Assembly: GCF_026151205.1 (NCBI RefSeq)
Contig: NC_087082.1
Span: 6,147,908 to 6,207,907 of the forward strand
DNA length: 60,000 nucleotides
Reading direction: 5' to 3'
Source: Bolinopsis microptera
Taxonomy: Eukaryota > Ctenophora > Tentaculata > Lobata > Bolinopsidae
Shown here piece after piece: positions 1 to 11,400 of this stretch (position 1 is the first letter of the stretch; the number at the start of each line of letters is the position of its first letter). The notes under the pieces are model-generated. The model saw only the letters and a program-made list of their open reading frames with translations, had not been told where the DNA came from and made no database searches. The translations under genes and the position numbers were made by a program.

Positions 1-1250
1 TACATATACTGCTTCTAGTAACACGCTAGCGATCTCAGTCCCCAATAAACGTGTGACCCAACAGAAGGGATTGTGGAAGGACACGTACATTTTTCATTAA
101 CACGTGCCCTGATTACCCCCTCCGTTGATAAAACAAAAGTTTAATAAAACAAAAGTTAAATTTATCAATAAATGTTTTTGCCATGAAACGGACCAAACTG
201 ATCCTAACTCATATTCCACTCATCATAGCATATCGCTTCAGCATGTACAAAGGGCATAACCTCAATCAGTTTAATGTAGTGAAATGACTGGTGTGAATGA
301 AGTAGTGTACTAATACAAGTTGGAGAGGATCAGGTAAGCTTAGTCAGCATCCATGATGTTACAAACCCTCTGGGACATTACTGCGCCCAGTCTCCAAAGT
401 TACAGTAAATTCCTACTACGGACAAACAAACACAGACAAAACACCAACAAGAAACTGATATACACTAGCTAGCTCAGAGAGGAAATGAGTACCGGCTCAG
501 GAGGTATGTCAAAACAGGGCGCCCTTTCGAACACTACTCGGGCTAGAATCAGTGCAATTCGGACACTACTATGCAACTGAACCATGAAAACTATATAAGT
601 ACACCTATGCTGGCAAGGCAATAGGTCAGACTGCCAGTCCTGAAAACCAGTTCTATGATAAGGGTCACGCAAGCCCCGAAGGGTTAATACAAAAGTTAAA
701 TTTATTACCAATTATTCAATCAATACATATCATAAATTCTAATATTGGAATCACAATGCAGAATGGATGTCTTAAACTATAATTTTGTTGTCACTAATAA
801 TCTATTTACTTTCAAAGTTGAAATTTAGTTAAGTATGAAATGCCACCACATCATAGTTAGGGTAAAATATTATTCTTAAAAATTTTAAAATTAAGAAGAT
901 TGCTCTATGACTTAAAATTTAAAATTTAGCAAAAGATATCTAATTTTTAAATAGTTGGTTACAGTTTATGGCAGTACTGGCATGACAAATTTTATTGTGG
1001 CTGGTAAAAGGACCCAGTTGCCTGTAAGGGCTTTACCGAACCCCTGGGGACCACAATGTGATAGGATCAGGCCAGATGTTTCTATGTAGAGCAATTTATT
1101 TATTTCGGAGCTATGGTTACGTGGTATAGCTGGTGGTCATGTTTAAAGGTCAGTTTATCCTTGTGTGCTAATTATCCATCCAGATGCTTAGTGAGCTACG
1201 GGGAACGTTGATCGCTAGTCTGTAGTCAGATCCTTAATAAATTTTGATTT
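1..1250 (-). repeat. LINE-type 3' UTR repeat split by a nested insertion
   Basis: Positions 1-128 and 1190-1250 together match the continuous stretch 20462-20650 (shared landmarks include AACGTGTGACCCAACAGAAG and GGGGAACGTTGA). About 1.06 kb therefore interrupts the copy here. Because a reverse-transcriptase C-terminus lies directly to its right on the minus strand, I read this repeat as the 3' untranslated end of that LINE. The assignment to a LINE is inference; the match and the interruption are seen directly. Confidence 0.7.
129..1189 (-). mobile_element. Nested insertion with a tandem LINE-like tail
   Basis: This segment interrupts the repeat at 1-128/1190-1250. Its left edge holds two copies of an ATAAAACAAAAGTT-type unit; read on the minus strand this is a short tandem 3' tail of the kind left by non-LTR elements. 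The bases TGA flank both sides and may be a very short target duplication. No coding sequence is recognisable; a reading frame at 469-711 (minus) has no family resemblance. A 5'-truncated LINE or SINE is the likeliest identity. Confidence 0.5.
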
Positions 1251-1860
1251 AAAATTGATTGTCAATTTTACAAAACTCATTCCACAGCCACACTGATTTA
1301 TAGATAAATTGTTTAGTTGGAGAAGGTGTGATTAACATATTGTCTTTCCTATGCGATATATGGTGAACAAAGAGTACAGTGAAATTGGTACTCTTGTCTT
1401 AATTATCTTTAAAAATTCCATTAGGCAACGTAGTCTATACAGGTTCTCTACAGCTAGTAATTCATGTTTTGCAAATAGAGGTTTGGTAGACTCCTTAACA
1501 TAAAAATCGTAATCCTAACGTTGGGAGCCAAATGGTCTAACTCTAGCACATGTTTTTCATTTGTCTACATACCTTTTATGGTCTCCGAATAGAATTCTTA
1601 TACATTTCTTTTGGGTAATAAATAGTGGTTTTAACTGGATGTTAGGAATACCTCCCCAGACAGAAATAGCAAACCCGAGATGTGATTCAAAGAGAGAATG
1701 GTAAATTTGTTTATATAGTGATTCTGGCAAGCATTTCTTAATACGGTAGATACGTCCACAAGCACTGCTTAGTTTTTTTGTTGAGAGATAGTATGTGTGG
1801 TTTCCAACTTAATTTGTCATCAATAATTACTCCAAAATATAAATTCATTTGATCATAATA
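1250..1860 (-). pseudogene. Degenerate LINE reverse-transcriptase C-terminus
   Basis: Minus-strand translation, in more than one frame, gives the hallmarks of the C-terminal region of a CR1/Jockey-like polymerase: YFGVIIDDKLSWKPHI near 1810-1850, then FESHLGFAISVWGG, then a block with LYRLRCLMEFLKIIKTRVP, and finally FIYKSVWLWNEF near 1270-1300. Stops and frameshifts break it and the catalytic RT domain is absent, so this is a 5'-truncated dead copy. It lies immediately upstream of BBS4. Confidence 0.8.
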
Positions 1861-2268
1861 ACAATGAATTTAGTATTTCATTATTGTTACAGTACGCAAA
1901 ACAATCTCGAATTTAACAGTTGCCAAGTCAACGCACGGTTTGTGACAAGTCAGCCAGATAGGTCTGTTTATTGAAACGTATCTAATCAGCTGGTAAGAAT
2001 AACGCAAATAATCAGTAGAAGGACTGTGAATTAATGGCAATGCATATTTTCGAACGAATTTTGCTAAGCATTCACATTGTGATTGAGTAATACTTGGAAT
2101 AAGCTGTGATGTAGAATAATCGGATATCTTGATCTTTAAAAGGCAGTTGATGGAAATCTAGCGTCTGCCTATATGGCCTATTAGGAGCACAATTTGTGTT
2201 GGTGTTTCAAATAAAATCTAACAAAGACATTAGACTAGGAATCTAGGTGATTGGTTTTTCAATACAAT

Positions 2269-2424
2269 ATGGACTACAGCCACTATGTTTGTGATTTAGG
2301 AAAGATGTCAGAAAAACCAACAACCAACGACATGTACGGAGAGCAAAGCGATGAAGAGGATGTTAAAGTAGCAGCCCAGGAACCAATCAAGCCTGCCCCT
2401 CTCCCCAAAGCCAAGCTTCCTGAT
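2269..2424 (+). CDS. BBS4: BBS4 coding exon 1
   Basis: This exon encodes an acidic, Pro/Lys-rich N-terminus ([19 protein letters not shown] from the inner ATG at 2305) and ends in GAT before a GTTTGT donor, phase 0. The N-terminus is poorly conserved in the family, so the choice between 2269 and 2305 is open. Confidence 0.8.
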
Positions 2425-5400
2425 GTTTGTGCTCTCAGCATAAGATTTTTGAAAATCTGCTTTAATTGAACTGTTTGTTGATCTATATTAAACTTTTAGT
2501 ACGACAGGTAGAATAACACTAAATTTTAGTGTTATTCTACCTGTCGTACTAAAAGTTTTCAAATTAAAATATTCATACTTTAATCACATAAATTTTCAGT
2601 TACCTATTATAGAGAAGAACAACTGGCTAATACATATGTTATTTATCAATAAAGAGTTTGAGAAATGTAAACAGGTAACAACCAAATTTATGTAAATAGT
2701 CAAGTAAAGTATCAGACAGGGAAATGTATATTGTATAGCTTACAAATGGAGACCAGTGGAAATACTGATTATAAATTTGGAATGTTTTAAATGTCATTTT
2801 AATTCACCTGTAAATTAAATTGCGGCTCTTTGCATGATTTCACACCAGGTTATCAAGGAACAGATTGAGATGACAGAGCGAACCTGCGAGTATGCACTGT
2901 ACGTTCAGGGTATGATACAGAGAAACGAAGCCATGATACAGGAAAGTTTGGAGAGTTTCCAAGCAGCTGCCATGCTCAATCCTAACAGCTTGGAAAATTT
3001 AAAACAGGTCCAGCGAGTTAAATACCTGATCTCATCAATATAATTATTAGTCACTCAAATTTAGTGATAACTAAACTCTGGATTCAACTAACAATATTAC
3101 GTTTTTTGAGAAAATAGTCGGAAAATTGGTCTAAAAATCTTAACGACTGTTAATGATGACAGGTGGGAAGATCTCTGTACCTACTAGGAAGACACAAAGC
3201 TGCCCTGGATATATACGCTGAGGCAGCAAAACTCTCACCTCAGGACCCAGAGTTGCTCCATAACCAGGGCGTCTGTCTGGTTTACCTCAATGACTACACA
3301 AAGGCTGAAGAGTTAGTTGATAGATGTACCTTTACCTTTCATGCATATCATCTAGTCTGTCAATATGTAATAACTATGTACTGTTGTCTGTTGATTGTTA
3401 AACTAGTGATTTATCTACAAATTTGATATGAATATGCATTAGAGAGAAGTTGAATTTGTTTTATAACATAATTGTTTTTAGCTCAGTTTCATAACTTCCA
3501 TCACATTCTTTACTTTTCTAGGTGTTTCAAGAAAGCTCTAGGTGTACAGAAAACAGAGCACTCTTATTCTCAACTAGGAAAAATGCACATCTTACGAGGT
3601 AACTCTTTTAACTTTTTAACAGACCTTCCCAAATTTTACCTATTTAGTCTGAAACACTACTTTGAGTAATGAAACAGATTGTTTTTATTTAAGTGCTTTT
3701 ATGGGCAATTTTTAGCCACCATATTTGATGGCAGAAGGGTCAAATTAATGAATCACAAGAAATGAACATATTTAATCACACAAAATAGAACTGTAACAAT
3801 TATTGATGAAAGAGGATATTCTTCATGATTATAGCATATAACGAAAAATTATGAAGACTTTAAGTATCAATCTTATACTCAAAATTCTCACTACTTATTA
3901 TCTTTAATAAGAAGAGGTATAGATGACATATTATACGAGATCATATATAATAAGAGAATATATTAAGAGGTAATAATTAAATTATGTTATTAGGGCAGTA
4001 TCGAGATAGCCCGACCACTGTCCGCGGACAACTGTCCGCGGACAATTGTCCACGAACGCTAGATTCACAATAACAATCAAAATTCATAAATCAAGTTAAG
4101 TACACTTAATCCATTGGTAAAGAAAACAACGTATTAAATTCAATCTGATGCTACATATCACCATATCTAGTGTTCTGCCATCTCGAAGTCAAACCCTAGT
4201 GCACCCCTTGTTTTTCTCCACATGTTTTTTAGGTACAATCTCATCTCAGATTTCCTTGCAAAATATACCACTGGGTTGCATGCGGAGTTGAGGGGTAGAA
4301 GGATACTGTGAAACACAACTGATAACAGGTTATCACTCAGGTGTGTGTGGATTGCGTATTTTATTCTATCAGCAATGAACCCAACGTTACAGAGGCAGTA
4401 GATCACTGAGAGGATACCCACTGTGATTGTGGCATGACGCGTTTTGGCCATTGTTTGTAGGTTTGATTTGTACAGCTTCAATATGCATAAAACGTTAGAA
4501 AAAATAACAATGACGAACAAGCTGGTCATCATGCTTGCTATAGTCCAGAGAACAATCACATGTGACGTGTTACTCAGATCTTTGCTCGAAATATAGATCA
4601 TCTGAAATATTGCGAGACATACATTAGAAAAACTGTACAGAACAATTGCGATATTTGTTGCCCTCCGTCGTTTTTCTACTACACTTAGAGGCCATATTAA
4701 ATCTACCATCCTTGTTACCGCAATTAAGCATGTAAAAGAACTGGTAAGATTCGCCAGTACGACTTGGTAAATTATACAAAAAAATTTAAATGTCACGGGC
4801 ATTTCCAGGTTCAAAACCTGTACCCATATTATTATCATGATTGCGGAATACACGCAGAGCAGGAGATCGAAAATGTTGAGCATCATAAAAAGTCTAGCAG
4901 TTGAATTATCTCTGGTGGGCAGTCTGGTGATGAAGTAAGTAAGTGACAAAATATTGCTGATCACACCCATCGCGGCTATCAGCCCACTCAATATCGCTAA
5001 TATATACAACCAGCTGTCCTCAGCAGCGGGCACGGTTTCTTCAAACTCAGACATGTTCCCAGGTGAGTCACACTAAAGATAATATGATGCTTTGTTAGAT
5101 AGATGTGTAGATTCCAAGGAGTTGGGTTAGTGGCAGGAGCTCTTGCAGTCTTGTGCAGGGACTTGAACCAGGGACTTGAACCAGGGACTTGAACCAGAGA
5201 CTTGTACCAGGGACTTGAACCAGAGACTTGAACCAGAGACTTGAACCAGAGACTTGAACCAGGGACTTGAACCAGGGACTTGTACAAGAGACTTGAACCA
5301 GGGACTTGAACCAGGGACTTGAACCAGGGACTTGAACCAGGGACTTGAACCAAGGACTTGAACCAGGGACTTGAACCAGGGACTTGAACCAGGGACTTGA

Positions 5401-8400
5401 ACCAGGGACTTGAACCAGGGACTTGAACCAGGGACTTGAACCAGGGACTTGAACCAGGGACTTGAACCAGGGACTTGAACCAGGGACTAGAACCAGGGAC
5501 TAGAACCAGGGACTTGAACCAGGGACTTGAACCAGGGACTTGAACCAGGGACTTGAACCAGGGACTTGAACCAGGGACTTGAACCAGGGACTTGAACCAG
5601 GGACTTGAACCAGGGACTTGAACCAGGGACTTGAACCAGGGACTTGAACCAGGGACTTGAACCAGGGACTTGAACCAGGGACTTGAACCAGGGACTTGAA
5701 CCTATTGAGATAATTAGATATTATGCTGTTAGTGAAAACTTGCAGGAATCATCCAATGTTAAGAAATTCAAATTGACAACAGGTAAAAGGTTAATTTAAA
5801 ATAACGTTACACTTATCGACCGTGTGTACAAGTACCTCGGGCCTCAATTTGACATTTTCAGTTTGATTATTTATTATTTAACTTTATTATTCGTTTATTA
5901 CTCCTGACAGATAAGCAGACAAACAGACAAATTGAGAATGAGCAAACGGTAACTAAGGGAGTGAGGGACGGGCAGTGTATCTAACTATCTAAGTGTGATT
6001 CTTAATAAAACATGACACCCACATGCACAGCCAGGAAGTCAATAGGATTTTACTTTTACTTATCAATGAGGGATTGATTAGGGACTGCATTATAAATTGA
6101 ATTGCAATTTTGGGCGTCGTACATCCTTTAAGTGGTAAGCTCTTTTGAATATATAATTATAAGGGGTCAGCATCTTGTACACTAAAGTTACTTAGTACAC
6201 TGTACCTTGCATATTCAGGGTAACGAGGTTTTATGCGATCAAAATTTATTAAAAGGAAAAATGGTGTGCGGCATCATTTATTTGTGTAAGAAATTCCCCT
6301 TGACCTATTTGCCGATGGGTAAGTATTTAATTGAATCGAATGATCCTTCTAGAAAGACCAAGCTGTTACTGACTTAATCCATTAAGAAAGAAAGAAGGAG
6401 TCCGAATCATAAGGGTCCTTTTCTAAGGGTAATCATACATCCCTAGCCCTACAATCTGAATCCTCAACAATTACCTTAAATTTTACTGGAGCCCAAAAGT
6501 TTGCGGTAAAATGCACAGGAGCCAGATGCTCTGTGTCACGAGGACAATGTATCTGAGAGATTGGTGCGCAAACTTGTGGAATGTGGGGCACGACGTTAAG
6601 TTGTGGGGCACGACATCCTGGACGACGATTACAAAATAGACTTAAGAAGAAATAGGCTGAAATAAAATAGCTGACTAGGTCCACTGCTAAGGAACTAGTC
6701 AGACAGGTGTGTTATTAGCATCCTTTTTGATTACAGTAAACAGGTTGCTAACCACGGACCCACCGGTAGCCAATGGTCATGGATTAACAAATAATTGTGA
6801 AATAAGATCCTTTAAATAATGCAATTATTGGCCTCATGGAACAATATCCAATGCAAACTTATACCTAAGCTGTAACTCAGTAAAGCTATCAGATCGTGTC
6901 CCTAAAGCAAGGTGGAAGCTCCTAGGTCATATCTTGCGTAGTGCTGATGACTCCCCCGCTGCATTAGCGTTAAAGTTTGCTGTCACAACAAACTGTAAAG
7001 GGCGCGTCGGTGCGCATCGTAAGAATTTGTTCAAGATTATTGTAAATGATTTGACCTGTAGAGGTTTAAAACTTAACTCTTTGAATGATCTTAATAAGCT
7101 TAAGATATTAGCCGATGATAGAGTTGCTTGGAGAAACAAATTTTAACTGTAGCTGTCTTGATCTGTACTGAATACTGATCACCATTTTAGGATGACTTGA
7201 TTTCTTTTAGGGGTTTTGAATATTTTAATGGTGTAAACAGTTTCTTAATAATAATAAATAATGCTAAAAGTTGCTTGCAATTGAGTATTTATGGACTGTT
7301 GTGTACTTGATTAGAAGTAAAAGTAACTAGAATTTTACATCGTGATACTAAGAAGGATAGCCTAATAAAAATAGCGATACTTATAGGAGGGGGGAGGGAG
7401 GGGTGTGTGTCACGCCCCCCTCTAGGGCGGTATTCACCAAGTTGGTTATCTTAAGTACCACCTCAAAGTACCACCATTCTTCAAGCAATGATTAAAAATA
7501 GCACCCCTAAGTGGACGTCCTAGGACAGCAACCATAAAGCTAGATGAAGGAACCTCAGAATCACTCTTCTCAACCTCTTGAACTGTGGCCAAATTAGCAA
7601 ATCAAAGTGTCAAGTAGGTACTTTGGTCATTCGATCACAATTGTAATTCGCTGGAGGACACATGGCATACGGTGTTATTAGCAAAATGGGTACTTAAGGG
7701 AAACCTAACTCCTGTATCTATCTCTAGCCAGTGTCACCGCTGACCGACAACCAGGCCTAATTATTTCAGGGCACGGTGTCACGTGATTATGTTCACATTG
7801 GTAGTGAACTAGTCACGTGACACCGTACCCTGAAAGTCACGTCGTGACCATCAGAAAATCAGAAAAATCATTTACTCAATTTTTGCTAAAAATAAACTTC
7901 TCAAAACAAACAAAAAAACTTTAACCTTAATTCCCTAAGCGTGCAATTTTGTATCACTGAGACAACTTGCACGACTGCACTGCTACAGATAATGTTCAGG
8001 TTTCAGTGTCGCGTATCTACTACGTCACAGCATTTCTACTCATATTACAGTGGTGATTTAGTTCTTCGGCGTGGTTTCTAATAAATAAAGAAATTTGTAA
8101 TATAAAAGGAAGATAAAACTGGTACCATAACATAAGCTAAGACAATATCAGGTGACTTTTATCATCTTTCTGTCGCTCACTTTTATTGTTCTGCTATGAT
8201 CTAATATTCACTTTACTCAACGTAAAGTTAGTGCCGTCTTTCCTCCTTTACCAGCCTTCTTATCTCCTATCTATAGCTATAGTTACACACATGATCATGG
8301 TGTACCAAATTATAATTAAATTGTTAAATAAAGTTCTAAACAAGAGATAGTTAAAAACAACGCTTAAGTCTAATCTGTCCCTTAAACAAATAACTAAATA

Positions 8401-11400
8401 TCAAAATTTCATTGTAGTTACTGAATTATTCCAAATAAAAAGCTTAAATAGTTATAAGATTAAACAGTATGATGTACCAAAATATGAGCACATGTCTCAT
8501 GTCTATCAGAAACAGAAACCTTTATAAAAACTAGTTTTTAGAGTGATTTTTCTTACACTGTTCTACGTATTATGATCATTATGTTGGGCGGTAAAGTTTA
8601 ACCTTTTTTTTTCGTATAAAAGGCTTCACGATTCTCTTTGTTTCCAACTTTCGATCTTTAATTTCTAGAGAATGTGCGTCCTGTTTTCTAGAGTCGGTTA
8701 CAAAGTCAAACGTAAAAACATTTTCATTTAGGTGATAAAAAGTGAGTAGTTCTAATCATGCATCGTATATCTTATTTAATTTGATTTGCAACTTCACGAA
8801 TATTAAATCTACAACACAGCAATTATGATACTAAGATCAAAAACAGAAAGCCATATTATTGCATCAATAATAAATGTATGACTGAGTGACACAAGTGAAG
8901 TAGTGCAAGGAGCAATACATAAAATAGATATTCTCTCAGAGTTACTAACGTCACCCCCTCTATTTGCACTCAAGATTATAAATTGATTCTAAAAACACTC
9001 AGTGAACATATTTTCAGAATCATTTAAAATAGCGGTCAATACTCAGTACATGAGTACAAGTGCATTATTCGGATCAAGCAGTCAAAGTCACGTTCCTCTC
9101 GTAAAATATCGGCCACTTCAAATTATGACTTAATAACTTCTAAATAACTGAATAACTTCCAAATAACTTAATAACTTCTTAAAGATATATCTACTCAAAG
9201 TAGCGACCAAATGATTTGGGTAGAACTTTAAACAAGCTGAGATTTTGTTACTACATCTAAGTTTATTTGGTTACATTTAGCGGGATAACTTGATTGTTTA
9301 CCTTTAATTCGTACAAGTAAGTTTACAATTAAGTACTATAAATCTGAAACAACGAAAACTAATTGTATCACAACAGAACAACTATCATATAATTTAAGTA
9401 ATTGTACTGACACGTTAACTACGGTCACTAATAGTAATACTCTCATATTCCGTCAACACCTTGTGTATCTCACTAAAATTATTTGTGGAAAGATATCTCA
9501 AGAACTGTACGTTTGGTAGCATCTACAAACATTTATAATTATTCTTCAGCCTTAATCAGCTTGTAGCTTGGTCAGCAGCTATTGTTCAAGCCAATAATCA
9601 TATTCGGAGAGTTTCTTGTGGAAATTATCGTAGTCCGATAGTTTCACAGCGTCCTAATAATATATATTATGCACTATATACGCTGCACCTGTCAGTGTGA
9701 TCCTGGAATGCAGTGTTTGGATGCTCAAATAACGATCCTAATTTACCGGGCTACTTGAGAATCACAACATACTTTTAATCATTTCCATATTATATTTAAA
9801 GATGTAACACTGTAACTTATCAGAAATAATCTATAATAAATAATAAACTATACCTCTTACAAAGCCTTTTGAAGACGCAACTACAACGCAGGCCTAAATT
9901 ACTGGTGTGTGATTTCAGTATAATTTTAGTGTGACCTATTTAGTATTTTCGCTCTTGAAAGTGTATTTTAGTTTACCAGCCCACTGCCTCCCCCCAGAGC
10001 CCCAGTTACCAGCCCACTGCCTCCCCCCAGTTACCAGCCCACTGCTTCCCCCCAGTTACCAGCCCTCTGCCTCCCCCCGGTTACCAGCCCACTGCCTCCC
10101 CCCGGTTACCAGCCCACTGCCTCCCCTAAGTTACCAGCCCACTGCCTCCCCCCAGTTACCAGCCCACTGCCTCCCCCCGGTTACCAGCCCACTGCTTCCC
10201 CCCAGTTACCAGCCCTCTGCCTCCCCCCGGTTACCAGCCCACTGCATCCCCCCGGTTACCAGCCCACTGCCTCCCCCCAGTTACCAGCCCACTGCCTCCC
10301 CCCAGTTACCAGCCCACTGCTTCCCCCCGGTTACCAGCCCACTGCCTCCCCCGAGTTACCAGCCCACTGCCTCCCCCAGGTGACAAGGACGGAGCTCTAG
10401 CAATCTACAAGAAAGCAGTGGAGAACTTTCCAGAAAACTCGGAGCTTTTGTCGGTACTGGGTTTATTGTATCTACAGATGGGTGATACACAGCGGGCCTT
10501 CGAACATCTGGGTACTTTTCGTATATTTATTTGATATTTTCAGATTTTTATCACGCAGCTCATGTCTCTCGCCGTACCCGTGCAACTATCTGATTTGCAG
10601 TTATATAAAATAATCTACTAGGATAAAATTTGATATCACGACAATATTATAAACACATCAATAACACGTGACTAACAACTTAGCAAGTGACTAACAGCTT
10701 AACACGTGACTAACAGCTTAACACGTGACTAACAACTTAACACGTGACTAACAACTTAGCACGTGATTAACACGTGGTTTTCAGGTAACGCTATGACGTA
10801 TGACCCCCAGAACACTAAAGCAATAATGGGAGCTGGAAGTATAATCCAGGACCACGGAGACTTTGATGTGGCGCTCACCAAGTACCGTGTAGCTGCCTCC
10901 GTTACTCCTGAGTCACATGCACTGTGGAACAACATAGGTAGGTAGTCTAGGTACCTCCGTTACTCCTGAGTCACATTCACTGTGGAACAACATAGGTAGG
11001 TACTGTCACTAGATTTTGGAGGGCTGTTACTAAAAAACCCTAATTTTCACTGTTACATGATAAAATTTAATAATTCTGGACCACTTTGCATAACAATATA
11101 ATTTCAAAATTTTTACAGAGAATTTTTGTCGTGTTCTTCATTTCAATATAATGGCAGTTCATGTTTAAATATTACAGGGATGTGTTTTTTCGGGAAGAAG
11201 AAGTATGTTGCTGCTATCAGTTGTTTGAAGAGAGCTCATTATTTGTCCCCCTTTGAATGGAGAACTTGCTACAACTTAGGTTCCTCTTATCTTCATTCGT
11301 TTGATTACCATTAGTAATTAATATAGTATAATATAGTATTAAGTATCAGCATGATTACAAATTACCAGATATTAACGGGTAAATTAAGTGATAATTCTGT

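Noticed and set aside
4997-5353. 118-aa minus-strand frame of VPGSS repeats
   Set aside because: Product of the 15-bp minisatellite running into another frame of the GPCR start region.
5153-5702. Direct-repeat array considered as CRISPR or as tRNA genes
   Set aside because: Contiguous 15-bp units without spacers, in a eukaryote; the B-box match lacks an A box and cloverleaf.
6927-7139. 70-aa minus-strand frame
   Set aside because: Antisense of the LINE C-terminal fragment.
9931-10383. 150-aa Pro/Ser-rich plus-strand frame
   Set aside because: It is a translation of the 25-bp minisatellite in BBS4 intron 5.
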